From the NCBI GenBank assembly GCA_017613375.1, contig JAGADZ010000068.1, positions 1 through 45,323 of the forward strand: 45,323 nt of DNA, given 5' to 3'. The position numbers and the translations under genes are program-made. This document shows positions 16,601 through 23,711 of this stretch, in pieces. The number at the start of each line of letters is the position of its first letter. Within the stretch, counting starts at the first letter, position 1. The notes beneath the pieces were generated by a model. It saw nothing but the letters and a program-made list of their open reading frames with translations. It was not told the DNA's origin and ran no database searches. The DNA is from Bacteroidales bacterium. Lineage in GTDB: Bacteria; Bacteroidota; Bacteroidia; Bacteroidales; P3.

Positions 16601-17757
16601 CTGGTAATCCTGTCGGATCCCTCTATATCTCTGATGATGGCAATAGCAACCATTACAGTGGTGCGACCTCCACCGTCTATGCCACACGTATATTCAGTCT
16701 TGACACCCCCAGCGAGTATGCCTACAGCTACGATTGGAAGTGCAATGGCGAGGACAACCGAGATTTTCTCCGTGCAGCACTTGTTCCTGCCCAAACGGTA
16801 CTTACTCCAGACGATTATAGTGGATTTGACAATGTTTCGGCAGTCCCCTCCGGTAGCATTGCCCTCGACGGTGGTCACGTCCTCAGCCAGCACACCATCT
16901 GGCAAACCCAGTGCGGCACCTTCACAATTGACACTCCCGGCATCTACATCTGGGTGTTTATGTGGCACAACGACGACAATATCTATAATCAGACTCCTGC
17001 CGCTATCGACAATGTCAATCTTGTGCCGAACGACTGTTCTATGCCCCAGAACGTCGTATGGGAAATCTCGGCCGACAGCCTCAGTCTTACATGGACTCCT
17101 GTGGGCGAAGAAAACATATGGGAAATCTCTCTTGGAGACACCTCTGTCATTGTCACCTCTCCAGAGTACACCTTTACGAATATTCCAGTGAGCATCATCT
17201 ATACAATCCGTATCCGTACTATCTGTGGTTTCGGCGACACCTCTTTGGCATTCACCGCCTCGATTGTCAACAACAGATACGAGGTCACCGTGACGGCCAA
17301 CAATCCTTCCTACGGCACAGTGACGGGTAGTGGAGTATATTACAACGGCGATATTGCCACATTGTCTGCCACACCATTTACAGGATATATTTTCACCCAA
17401 TGGAGCGACGGAGATATCACCAATCCGAGAGGCTTGGTTGTGACGTGCGACACCTCGCTAACGGCCATCTTCGAGGAAGAAGAGGATATTTGGGAGATTG
17501 AAAATTCAAAAATGAAAATAGAAATCTACCCAAATCCAGCAAATGGCGTTACGACGGTGAGCATCACAGGTATCAGTGGCAAAGTGAATATCTCGGTATT
17601 TGATCTTTTGGGACGTGAAGTGTTAAGAGAGACTATGGAGTGTATTGGAGTGTGCGAGAAGAACCTTGACATAAAAGGCATTTCCGACGGAACATACTTC
17701 ATACGAATTACATCCGAAGAAACAGCCCCGATAGAGAAGAAACTAATTGTCAGATAA
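10660..17757 (+). CDS. Giant multidomain T9SS-secreted adhesin-like protein
   Basis: A 2365-residue protein. Signal peptide 1-22 (ends STQAQ). The body alternates MAM/cleaved-adhesin-like (choice-of-anchor J type) modules, marked by F-E/D-D-F-E...CW, with fibronectin type III modules. The anchor-J-like modules begin near residues 27, 303, 865, 1120, 1379 and 1665, and a divergent one near 1945. A different beta-rich block, which I cannot name, occupies about 575-770. Near 2205 a bacterial-repeat (InlB B-repeat-like) unit appears (VTVTANNPSYGTVTGSG...GYIFTQWSDG). The end is a T9SS type A sorting domain: IEIYPNPANG, VFDLLGREV, ISDGTYFIRI, ending KKLIVR. It is therefore expected to cross the outer membrane by T9SS and be attached to or released from the surface. 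Residues ~27-490 and ~1379-1850 are paralogous, showing internal duplication. The ligand is unknown. Confidence 0.92.
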   Translation: MKKYLRGILIVVMLLFSWSTQAQDPVCPPLTYGDLPYFEDFEIYGYGYHIWDISPCWYKGTVPQIDGLNRPNPARNEVEGDTVGLSFSNSSYFYCWAALPRLDDSVNVSNIEITFLVTRPAAVSSTGGVVSRLVVGVATDLNVDSTFVPVDTIDISGERLGSIHNVAVRFDSYTGDGKYIVFIAPSTDGDYSGNSIIIDNVTLRQAAPCTTPQRVRVTSTTANDVYATWHDESNVDSWAVYVGTPGFSIDVATPHIVYTNNVYIGSLASDTEYELVVVASCGGNVGYSSYPVHFHTLCAPIDSLPFVEDFENAEGYPYTSSVGVNNLPHCWLYHNTAGSLQYRGYPIVCSDSAAALSGSNAMIFCTHSQGPTDLADQYAIMPIVNANQYPLSNLQVSFWARNYANAISYVVVGVMSDPFDTSTFVPVDTVQIWASPYQPYEHHIVGFANYDGPHGHMVLMAPISSQHIQASIDDIVIEEIPNRCPQITAIHVQATASAAHLTWDYSTNFGFPTSFEVNYRNVSDTALATVITTVPELLLTSLAPDSSYWVSVAAECSGLDGVADTLVFSTQTLPCISWDTVDLPVDTLVLGSPGTEINAITPINAGAPFSIVQHLFLSTEIPVTGPTMLNGIGFDYAYTEPYQAANCEIYLGHTTQTELSGSLTSYGQLVFSGTLYFPTEGWNYAQFNQGTFLYDGTSNLCVTIVNNRGGSAPTTRTFRHEITDNNMTSWSARPNRFTPYSAGTADLDKRSNTRLITGGQQAYCTGVATCMPPIVNVNSTANGDYRVTWVPGYHETSWNVDYRIFDIGNWVTAVSETDSTEYILPMSELEPGTLYEIRVTSNCGDTVLSSMDTITTPCVNLTIPFHYGFEGLPTNTNLERPVIPCWHQLNDATQYFGLPGITAGAHTGNRGLGFGVSTSSYHCNYQAIVFPPIDTVTDAINSLYINFWAHSWTREENPILYVGVMTDPDDIGTFIIVDSVFIDPTVTGWDRYEVSFDNYSGNGQYIAIRANRPSAWDWTATIDDITLSHEPVCRRVDNIRFRDVTTDSATVYWTRGGDEMAWELTIGDSIHYLTDTVYTLHGLESDTVYSVTIRAICGEGDTSNAWSASFHTPCYLLGTLPLINDFENEPYYQLPTTSYVEAFPSCWRRVNDIPSNNNTNGRPYIRNTGISGIHGNNSMYWDLTYEYNNFFVVLPPVDKSVYNTRDLYLMFYARTLSNSEQPASYIIGVMDHDSDTAHFVPVDTITPTYDVTLYTVSFANYSGTGNYIAIQGRRPIYDRELLLDDIVLTDHLCFPVSHLRASSTDTSVTLVWSPGASDSVAVNELSYTAILGNDTVHGITDTFYTFHSLANTTLYRYAVATECPTLNSIFQTGSIQTECPPLTMDDIPYLEDFESYAYGYDTTISPCWRRGSVPSTISSWPFATHLYIGQDTVGLSMGATPYYYRWAALPRLDSSIDITRLEVNFLIKLPNSGVLPLPSTRLIVGVAEDVTWYSGNLPAASMEPTAPSYSYTYSGLVPVDTIDLSDEPLNSLHDISVRFENYTGNGRYIVFYAPSPGSGMPNNGFYLDNITLRLSAGCPTPQNVRVTRTTADSVYATWDVVGNPDSWLVYIGTPGFDIGNVQPHYVYGNSASIGGLAPFTNYELVIVASCGGNEGYPSYPVPFSTLCAPLTSLPFVEDFESVEGIPSYTTYTNVNTLPNCWQRYNTSIASSVSGAPLIHNDPEYAHGGNNTMLLITCGDSTQCSDQYAILPLTDPILYPAGGLQVSFWIRSAHYYYNSFVVVGVMSDPDDPTTFVAVDSIYTNASTTYTYHTVRMAGYRGPHGYVAFKAPMRTPGLNTSNRPYIDDIVLEEMPCAPAENLHVVHTGLDSLTLSWTDTSSASIFWYLEYDTVDFIPGSGAVTPILVTDTFYIMTGLDSATVYHIYLYPDCFDSVVSSHLVATTLLSSPSSMPYSGGFDSADSNGWVLINGNSNNRWMVGDATGNPVGSLYISDDGNSNHYSGATSTVYATRIFSLDTPSEYAYSYDWKCNGEDNRDFLRAALVPAQTVLTPDDYSGFDNVSAVPSGSIALDGGHVLSQHTIWQTQCGTFTIDTPGIYIWVFMWHNDDNIYNQTPAAIDNVNLVPNDCSMPQNVVWEISADSLSLTWTPVGEENIWEISLGDTSVIVTSPEYTFTNIPVSIIYTIRIRTICGFGDTSLAFTASIVNNRYEVTVTANNPSYGTVTGSGVYYNGDIATLSATPFTGYIFTQWSDGDITNPRGLVVTCDTSLTAIFEEEEDIWEIENSKMKIEIYPNPANGVTTVSITGISGKVNISVFDLLGREVLRETMECIGVCEKNLDIKGISDGTYFIRITSEETAPIEKKLIVR

Positions 17758-17762
17758 TATGA

Positions 17763-17912
17763 GTCGCAAGGAAAAACGCTATCCACTACTACTATCCAAA
17801 TCCCCAAACTGCAAAGATTAAGTTTTCACTTTCATCGTCGTTCTTGTGGTCTTTTTCTTATTCGGGAATGGCGTGGCGGTCCCATTTTTTCACAAGTCCT
17901 TCCCTACAATAA
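17763..17912 (+). pseudogene. Possible relic of a second T9SS sorting domain
   Basis: Just after the giant gene, one frame (no start codon, stop TAA at 17910-17912) reads YYYPNPQTAKIKFSLSSS. This resembles the opening strand of type A sorting domains (YPNPATxxIxFSL). The following residues do not continue the domain. It may be a decayed duplicate end or chance; evidence is a single short motif. Confidence 0.3.
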
Positions 17913-18192
17913 GTTTTCTCGAAGCACTTTTCTGACATATATTTCAAGATGCTTACCTTTATAATAAAGCACTTTCAAAAAACACGACAAAAGAGAGAAA
18001 AAAACGGGTTTTACGAATAATCCACCATGGCACCTATTCCGGCATTATCTATGAAAATATATCAACATATCAGCATATTACATGAATATTACAAAATAAA
18101 TTTGGTCGGTTTGCAAAAAAGTAGTACTTTTGCAGCCGATTTTGAGAGGTGATGAGTGTCAAAACTCCTGTTTCATTCTCGAGATTAACACG
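17913..18192. other. Intergenic stretch before tRNA-His
   Basis: AT-rich with no credible ORF. No strong terminator for the giant gene is visible. The only clear signal is the tRNA-His promoter at 18101-18132. Confidence 0.6.
18101..18132 (+). promoter_or_regulatory. Promoter of tRNA-His
   Basis: The -33 box TTTG (18101-18104) is followed after 20 bases by a perfect -7 box TACTTTTG (18125-18132). It lies about 60 bases upstream of the mature tRNA, as expected. Confidence 0.8.
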
Positions 18193-18269
18193 GTGGGCGT
18201 AGTTCAGCTGGTTAGAGCGCCAGATTGTGGATCTGGAGGTCGTGGGTTCGAGCCCCACCTCCCACCCCA
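18193..18269 (+). tRNA. tRNA-His (anticodon GTG)
   Basis: A 77-base cloverleaf with encoded CCA. The anticodon stem CCAGA/TCTGG carries loop TTGTGGA with anticodon GTG at 18227-18229. The T arm is GTGGG-TTCGAGC-CCCAC. The acceptor stem GTGGGCG/CTCCCAC has one mismatch. A G at 18192 can supply the G-1 that marks tRNA-His, opposite C73 at 18266. Confidence 0.94.
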
Positions 18270-18305
18270 AGCCTGTAACAAAAGATGTTGCAGGCTTTTT
18301 CTTTT
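18270..18305 (+). terminator. Intrinsic terminator of tRNA-His
   Basis: AGCCTGTAAC (18270-18279) pairs with GTTGCAGGCT (18287-18296), a 10-bp stem with one G-T pair, followed by TTTTCTTTT. It directly follows the CCA end. Confidence 0.85.
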
Positions 18306-18321
18306 CCAAACAAGCACTATG

Positions 18322-20766
18322 CTAATTGTCTGACAGGAGGTCGTTCTGCAGCTGTAGCAGAGGTTCGATAATATACGGTATATAATACTGCATTGAGGGT
18401 CTTATGCTCTGGTAATAGTCCAGCTGCTCTTTTAAATCTCTCTGCAGTTGGAGCCTTAACTTTTCCGCTTTCCCATGAGCACCGGCGGACTTATACGCTT
18501 TTGATGCAGCGTACATGATTTGGAGGTTCTTTACAATGTCCAAAGGCAGATAGGAGCATGCCGTATCCAACAGTTCCTCTGCTTTTCCATGCATGCCATC
18601 GGAGAGCAGGTTTTCGACAACCAACAGGACATCCCTCCAGTACTGGCACATGAATCCACGTGATGTCTCATCGATATAGACACGTTCTACAGGATGCCAT
18701 TGCAACGAATCTTTAAAGACTCGGTATGAATCGTCTACATCCACGCTGTCCTGCGACGGCGGCACCAATTTATAGGCAATACCACATAGCTGAAGTGCTC
18801 CGGGGAAGTTGTTTTTTCGTACATCATAGGCATAATGGCTGAAAAAGACAGGACGTTCACCGGCATTGTTGTCGACAATCATCTTCATACGACTGTAGGG
18901 TCCTCCCTGCCGCCATCCGTCATCAGGCATCAAGTCCCTACCCTGAAGGCCGAACTGCTGTTTACATGAACGTGCATAACTCTCACTGCCCAACAGTGAC
19001 AAGTTGACAATCTGAACATCCGTTCTGACACCCTCCACCTGTTGCAGATACCACAGAGGAAACGTATCGTTGTCACCCAGAGTGAAGAGAATGGCATTTT
19101 TGTCGCACGACCTGAGCAGGTTTCTTGCCGAATCCAATGCCACATAGCGGCCCGAGCGGTCATGGTCGTCCCAGTTCTGGAATGCCATCAGTGCCGGGAC
19201 AAAAAGCAGCAACACCACCATTAAAGGTCTGGCATATTTGTTAATAGCCCTATCCTTTTTGCCTTCATTCTTCTGTGTTCCGACACCAAGCATGCGGAAT
19301 GCTCCAACACCAATCCAGACGGCAAAGGCATAGAACGACAGCACATAAGCATAGTCACGTTCTCGCGGCTCATAAGCCGGATGATTCAGATATACCGACA
19401 AGGCGATGCTCGACATAAGGAACAGGGTCATTACTATCCAGAAACCTTTCTTGTCGAACTTGGAATGTGAAATGAGACCGACAATGCCAAGGATAAAAGG
19501 AAGGAGGAAATAACGGTTATGCCCTGCCCCCGGCAACGAATCCGGCAGCGAGTTTCCATTCCCCACATACAGTTTGTCGACAAACGGAATTCCTGTGATA
19601 AATTGACCTTTCATCATATTCCCGAAGCCTTGGCTGTCGTTGTAGCGGCCCGAGAAATTCCACATCAGGTATCGCAGATACATATAGTACACCTGATAAG
19701 AGGCAAAAAAGACAAGATTGTCGCCAAAGGACGGCTTATAATACTGTTCTCCGTTGACGTCCACCATCTTACCATGGCGACCAGTCCAGTCGGTATAGTA
19801 CTGTTCCGAATGAGGACCATGCTTCCACATGCGCGGGAACAACATGTCCATCTCTTTTGCATAGACAGGCTTTCCGTCTTCATAACCCACTACGGGAGAA
19901 TTGAAACAGCGTCCATAGACCAGCGGCGCATGTTCATATTGTTCCCGTGAAACATAAGCCTTGAAACTCTTCCATGTCGAAGGGTCCCCCTGGTTGATAG
20001 GAGGATTAACGTTAGCACGAATAGGAATAATCAGATACGGTGTAAGGCCTATGATGAAAAACAGCAGACAGAATGCCAGATTACGGAAAAAGAATCCACG
20101 TTTTAATCCGTTCATGCAACGTTTGAAGATATACACAAGCACAAATGCCGGCACGGTAAGCAGACTTAGCTGATGCACCCCCACCGACATGCCGAGCAAC
20201 AGTGCTATCAGGAACAGCCACCGTGTCTCCGCTTCATTGTTGTCACTCTGATACCACCTCATTATCGACCACACTATCGCAGAAGAGAAAAGCATCGACA
20301 GGCTGTAGACCTCGCTCTCCACAGCAGAGAACCATGCCGTGTCGCAGAACACATAACAAGCCGTTCCGACAAACGAAGCAAAATAAAGTCTGAACCTGTA
20401 CCTCGGCTCCTGAGAGGAGATGTTGCCGAAAGATGCAATCAGATGTACCAGTGTCCAGAACAGGAACATTGCCGTCAGACCTCCCGACACCGCCGACAAG
20501 ACGTTGCTCCACCAGGCAATCCGCCCCGGATTGTCGCCTGCAAACAGGGTGAAACAATGTGCAAGAAGCTGATACATTGGAGCTCCGGGAGGATGACCTA
20601 TCTGAAATTTGTATGAGGTGGCGATAAACTCACCGCAATCCCAGAAACTCACAGTAGGCTCAAGGGTGAGCATATATACAAGCGTGGCCAAGACAGCGAC
20701 CAGCCATCCCAACAGATTGTTTATAAAATGACTCTCCTTGAAACCCATACGTCTATCTTCTGACAT
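18322..20766 (-). CDS. DUF2723 polytopic membrane protein (GT-C/PMT-like)
   Basis: About 814 residues of the Bacteroidota DUF2723 family, thought to be GT-C-type membrane glycosyltransferases related to protein O-mannosyltransferases. The N-terminal signature is visible: a first membrane helix, then TLEPTVSFWDCGEFIATSYK with the acidic residues (Asp/Glu) expected in the first periplasmic loop, then IGHPPGAPMYQLLAH. Roughly ten to twelve hydrophobic helices fill the first ~530 residues, and a soluble C-terminal region (FTLGDNDTFPLWYLQQVEGV...) follows. I chose the ATG at 20766, which overlaps the lptE stop as TGATG; a GTG one codon upstream is also in frame. It is cotranscribed with lptE, which suggests an envelope glycan role. 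Donor and acceptor are unknown. Confidence 0.85.
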   Translation of the reverse strand: MSEDRRMGFKESHFINNLLGWLVAVLATLVYMLTLEPTVSFWDCGEFIATSYKFQIGHPPGAPMYQLLAHCFTLFAGDNPGRIAWWSNVLSAVSGGLTAMFLFWTLVHLIASFGNISSQEPRYRFRLYFASFVGTACYVFCDTAWFSAVESEVYSLSMLFSSAIVWSIMRWYQSDNNEAETRWLFLIALLLGMSVGVHQLSLLTVPAFVLVYIFKRCMNGLKRGFFFRNLAFCLLFFIIGLTPYLIIPIRANVNPPINQGDPSTWKSFKAYVSREQYEHAPLVYGRCFNSPVVGYEDGKPVYAKEMDMLFPRMWKHGPHSEQYYTDWTGRHGKMVDVNGEQYYKPSFGDNLVFFASYQVYYMYLRYLMWNFSGRYNDSQGFGNMMKGQFITGIPFVDKLYVGNGNSLPDSLPGAGHNRYFLLPFILGIVGLISHSKFDKKGFWIVMTLFLMSSIALSVYLNHPAYEPRERDYAYVLSFYAFAVWIGVGAFRMLGVGTQKNEGKKDRAINKYARPLMVVLLLFVPALMAFQNWDDHDRSGRYVALDSARNLLRSCDKNAILFTLGDNDTFPLWYLQQVEGVRTDVQIVNLSLLGSESYARSCKQQFGLQGRDLMPDDGWRQGGPYSRMKMIVDNNAGERPVFFSHYAYDVRKNNFPGALQLCGIAYKLVPPSQDSVDVDDSYRVFKDSLQWHPVERVYIDETSRGFMCQYWRDVLLVVENLLSDGMHGKAEELLDTACSYLPLDIVKNLQIMYAASKAYKSAGAHGKAEKLRLQLQRDLKEQLDYYQSIRPSMQYYIPYIIEPLLQLQNDLLSDN

Positions 20767-21305
20767 CACCAGTTGACAACCGATTTATTGAACACATCCT
20801 CACAGAGTTCTCCGACAATCTCGCCCATTAGCGAGTTCTCCACCGACGAAAAATTCAGCTGGGCATTATAGTCCCTGTAACGTGTGAAAGACTGCTCGAA
20901 ATTAGCATTAGGGTCACAGTTGTTTACAAACTTCACCTTTATCGTGATTGTGAGGCGGTTCATGGACACCTCGTCGGACGCCGACAGAGCGGCGGCACGT
21001 GTTGTATATGCCGTTATCTCACCGGTAATCTCCAAGTCGGCATCGCCGTTGACAACGTTGAGGCTTGTCTGGGAGGCGAACATATTGCGCATGTCATCTG
21101 TCAGTTTCTGACTAAGCTGTGGGTTCACCGTAGAGGCATAGTTAGGGAATGTCGCCACGGATATTGTCTTGGCATTGGCCGGGATGGAGGCTCCTGTAAA
21201 AGAATAGCCCCCTTTGCAAGCCGAAGTCAGTACAACAACCATGGTCATCACCATGGTAAGGACAACTTCTGCCAAAGGCAAACCACGTCTCCCTATCCGC
21301 TTCAT
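20766..21305 (-). CDS. lptE: LptE-like LPS-assembly lipoprotein
   Basis: Outer-membrane lipoprotein that plugs LptD during lipopolysaccharide insertion. The 179-residue form begins MKRIGRRG and has a hydrophobic signal ending in lipobox LTSAC, acylated Cys30. The mature part opens GYSFTGASIPANAKTISVATFPN, a recognisable Bacteroidota LptE start (sheet strand after the lipid Cys), and continues through LSQKLTDDMRNMFASQTSLNVV and ADLEITGEITAY. A start three codons upstream at 21314 would overlap the small upstream gene by eight bases; the ATG at 21305 lies one base after that gene's TAG and gives a more usual signal peptide. It overlaps the DUF2723 gene (TGATG). Confidence 0.85.
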   Translation of the reverse strand: MKRIGRRGLPLAEVVLTMVMTMVVVLTSACKGGYSFTGASIPANAKTISVATFPNYASTVNPQLSQKLTDDMRNMFASQTSLNVVNGDADLEITGEITAYTTRAAALSASDEVSMNRLTITIKVKFVNNCDPNANFEQSFTRYRDYNAQLNFSSVENSLMGEIVGELCEDVFNKSVVNW

Positions 21306-21306
21306 A

Positions 21307-21477
21307 CTAAACATTATATGAATCGTTGTCTATATGCTTCTCATCCTCCATCTGCCAAAGCATATATGCTGCCTGCTGCTCCATATATGTCAATACAGAA
21401 TGCTTGATGTTCAAGTCGTTGATTGTGCTTATCTCATTGATGATTTCGTCAATCTTTATCTTTATATTATTGTCCAT
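21307..21477 (-). CDS. Small acidic hypothetical protein upstream of lptE
   Basis: 56 residues starting at ATG 21477 (MDNNIKIKIDEIINEISTI). It is predicted helical and acidic, without signal peptide or membrane helix, and I do not recognise the family. It is supported as a gene by its position: the promoter at 21508-21515 is about 30 bases upstream, and its stop is one base before the lptE start. The frame can be extended to a TTG at 21510, but that start would lie inside the promoter and is rejected. Confidence 0.55.
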   Translation of the reverse strand: MDNNIKIKIDEIINEISTINDLNIKHSVLTYMEQQAAYMLWQMEDEKHIDNDSYNV

Positions 21478-21507
21478 AGCAATCTTGTTATCCGTTTTGT
21501 CACGATG

Positions 21508-21515
21508 CAAAGATA
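21508..21515 (-). promoter_or_regulatory. -7 box of the small ORF-lptE-DUF2723 operon
   Basis: On the minus strand TATCTTTG is a perfect TAnnTTTG. A TTTC (-33-like) lies 20 bases upstream at 21536-21539. Confidence 0.7.
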
Positions 21516-21562
21516 CACATTTTTCAGATTATGGTGAAATTTATTTTACAACATGGTGACTA

Positions 21563-22204
21563 TCATTGTTTCGGCATTTCAACCACTACAGCCGAACCGT
21601 TCACAAGATATGGCGTCCCCGTCTTTTCATCGATACAGCGATAGCGGGTACGGCGTTTCTCCACCGAGCGGAATAATATCTGGGGCCTTGACATGATACG
21701 GAACAGTGACCCGATAGGCAAATCCTCAAGCCTCAGCTCCTTGGAAGCCCTTTCGGGGTCGTCGATTTGTTTCAGTTGCCGCTCCAGTTCTTCGCCAGCC
21801 TTGTGATTCAGAGGAATCCTGGATGTATATTTGGCTAAGAGGTCCTTGGTTTCGGCAGGGAAATGGCCTTCGTTGGAATACTGTGTCAGGAGTTTTCTGT
21901 ACTCTTCCTGCCATTCGTAGCCATGAGCCTGCACCTCACGTCCAAAAGCAAGAAAAGTGTTAAGATGAGCCATCTCGTGAAGCAGTACGAGCAGGAAAAG
22001 ATGTGGGGAGAGGTCGCCGTTGACGCTTATTTCGTGGTATTGGTGGCGAGGTTGCGGCATACGGTAGTCGCCGAGCTTCGAACTTCGACGGCGGCTGATA
22101 TGGAAATGGACAGAATGACTGTTGAGGAAACAGAACACCGGATTAACAGCCGATGCAGGAAGATAACGGCCAAGGATAGCCTTATAACGTTCCTCCAGTG
22201 TCAT
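21563..22204 (-). CDS. SprT-like zinc metalloprotease-domain protein
   Basis: 213 residues from the ATG at 22204 (MTLEERYKAILGRYLP). The SprT-like zinc motif is intact: His76-Glu77-Met-Ala-His80 in LLHEMAHL and the third ligand His94 in AHGYEW. An Arg/Tyr-rich C-terminal part follows (RRTRYRCIDEKTG). SprT/Spartan proteins act on DNA-protein crosslinks in eukaryotes; the role of bacterial members is poorly known. The four-Cys zinc ribbon of E. coli SprT is absent. The gene overlaps the small lipoprotein gene by 23 bases, so both are probably translated together. A start at 22240 would overlap that gene far more and is less likely. Confidence 0.82.
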   Translation of the reverse strand: MTLEERYKAILGRYLPASAVNPVFCFLNSHSVHFHISRRRSSKLGDYRMPQPRHQYHEISVNGDLSPHLFLLVLLHEMAHLNTFLAFGREVQAHGYEWQEEYRKLLTQYSNEGHFPAETKDLLAKYTSRIPLNHKAGEELERQLKQIDDPERASKELRLEDLPIGSLFRIMSRPQILFRSVEKRRTRYRCIDEKTGTPYLVNGSAVVVEMPKQ

Positions 22205-22364
22205 ATACCACCTCTTTTGCCATGACATCGCTCTTGGCAAACGTCGGGCAGTTGCAGTGACGGCTCTTGCGGTGCTTGGACATGTGAACTCCCTTGTTGC
22301 TGCATGACGTCAGCAAGACGGCCACAAGCAGAAGCAGGAGAATGATTTTGGAAAAACGTTTCAT
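22182..22364 (-). CDS. Tiny lipoprotein with C-terminal CNCPTF motif
   Basis: 60 residues. The signal peptide ends in lipobox LLTSC with Cys21 as the lipid site. The mature peptide is only about 40 residues and contains a basic, His/Cys-rich stretch HRKSRHCNCPTF. I recall similar short lipoproteins with this ending in Bacteroidales but no function. The His and two Cys could bind metal. It sits between the LolE-like permease and the SprT-like gene, overlapping the latter by 23 bases. Confidence 0.7.
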   Translation of the reverse strand: MKRFSKIILLLLLVAVLLTSCSNKGVHMSKHRKSRHCNCPTFAKSDVMAKEVVYDTGGTL

Positions 22365-22420
22365 GTCTTGATAACGTCGTTAATGTAAAAAAAGTATCTG
22401 AGCGATTACGCTATCATGTA

Positions 22421-23674
22421 TTATATCTTTGCTCGGCGTACTGTAAACGCCACAACTGCGGACGACAGCAATGTCACCACGAGGAATGTGGCTGCAAAAT
22501 CGACCACGCGCATAGCCACAGGGAAAGCGCTAACCACTGCCGTTGTCCCTAGTTTAATGATGCCGAAATGCTGTTGGAGGAGACATACGACGAACCCCAG
22601 CACCATACCCGACACAACCCCCACGGCGGCAATAAGAAGACCTTCGGTGAAGAAGACCTTCCTGATGTCGACACGCTCCATACCCATCGACCGTAAGGTC
22701 GCAATATCCTTGCGTTTGTTGATGATGAGCAGCGACAACGACGCAATAAGATTGAGTGTAGCTATCAGCACGATAAGGGAAAGAATCAAAAAAACTCCGA
22801 ACCGTTCCGAACGGAATATCTTGTAGTATAACGGTTTCTGGTCCATACGGTCATGCACCGTGAAACTGTCGCCAAGCTGTTTGCGGAGCTGCTTCTTCAC
22901 TTTGCCGAGTTGCTTCGGGTTTTTCACCGTCACTGCAAGAGCCGTCACCTCATCCGGAGCATAAGACATCAGCCTGCGGACAAAGTCGATATCGGCGACG
23001 ACATAAAGATTGTCAATCTCGTCCTGGATGGAGAAAGTCCCCGAGGGATAAGCATATCCGTTGTTGAATGCCTCATCCATGGAGAACCCTATCGCCGACG
23101 TGCCACGTTTGGGGATATGTACAGCCAAAGGTGTGTTTGTCATGGAATTGACCCCAAGACGCACCATGATATTCCATCCAAGTAGCAGATAATCGACTTC
23201 ATTATCCTTCAGACAGCAAGAGCCTTCGACTACCATCGAGTCAAGGCCACAGGTGGCGGCATAGTTCCCATCCACGCCACGCAGTTTGACTATCGATTCG
23301 GCCTGACGCAAGGTAATCCATGCATTCTCCTCGACAAGTGGAGAGACGAGTGCCACGCCGTCGGGAAGTGCTATTTCAGACTCCCCGACCCTGTACACCG
23401 CCATTCCGTCAGCGTCATTACCTGGCAGGCTGTCGAGATGAAAGGTCTTGCCTTGGACAGGCTCTACCATCAGTTCTGGGTCAAAGACATTGAAAAGAGA
23501 TTGTGTCAGTTCCCCGATGCCGTTATATACCGACATCACCACGACCAATGCAATTGTGCTGACAGCGATACCGACGAGCGAAATCCAAGAGATAATATTT
23601 ATCACCGTCTTCTCCTTGCGGGAGAAAAGATATCGCATGGCCATAAAAAATGTCAGTTTCCCGGAAGCCTTCAT
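22421..23674 (-). CDS. LolE/FtsX-family ABC transporter permease
   Basis: 417 residues with the topology of lipoprotein-releasing (LolC/LolE) permeases. One membrane helix lies near residues 23-48 (FSRKEKTVINIISWISLVGIAV), a ~225-residue periplasmic domain follows, and three C-terminal helices (about 275-410) contain the FtsX-like core NKRKDIATLRSMGMERVDIRKVFFTEG. In the Lol pathway such proteins extract lipoproteins from the inner membrane. No ATPase gene is adjacent; in Bacteroidota the permease is often encoded after rbfA apart from its ATPase, and that order is seen here (rbfA ends 37 bases upstream). Confidence 0.87.
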   Translation of the reverse strand: MKASGKLTFFMAMRYLFSRKEKTVINIISWISLVGIAVSTIALVVVMSVYNGIGELTQSLFNVFDPELMVEPVQGKTFHLDSLPGNDADGMAVYRVGESEIALPDGVALVSPLVEENAWITLRQAESIVKLRGVDGNYAATCGLDSMVVEGSCCLKDNEVDYLLLGWNIMVRLGVNSMTNTPLAVHIPKRGTSAIGFSMDEAFNNGYAYPSGTFSIQDEIDNLYVVADIDFVRRLMSYAPDEVTALAVTVKNPKQLGKVKKQLRKQLGDSFTVHDRMDQKPLYYKIFRSERFGVFLILSLIVLIATLNLIASLSLLIINKRKDIATLRSMGMERVDIRKVFFTEGLLIAAVGVVSGMVLGFVVCLLQQHFGIIKLGTTAVVSAFPVAMRVVDFAATFLVVTLLSSAVVAFTVRRAKI

Positions 23675-23711
23675 ATCGTCATGGCGTTGGATTATGACGG
23701 TGAGAATACCG

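Noticed and set aside
12052..17400. Several long minus-strand ORFs (for example 12052-12726, 12736-13425, 16555-17400)
   Set aside because: Shadows of the giant T9SS gene; no family features, and the plus frame has signal peptide, domains and sorting signal.
18070..18309. Minus-strand ORF antisense to tRNA-His
   Set aside because: Antisense translation of a tRNA gene, another common false ORF.
18130..18333. Plus-strand ORF across tRNA-His (contains VRAPDCGSGGRGFEPHLPP)
   Set aside because: It is the translation of the tRNA itself, a well-known false ORF type; the promoter, cloverleaf and terminator explain the DNA.
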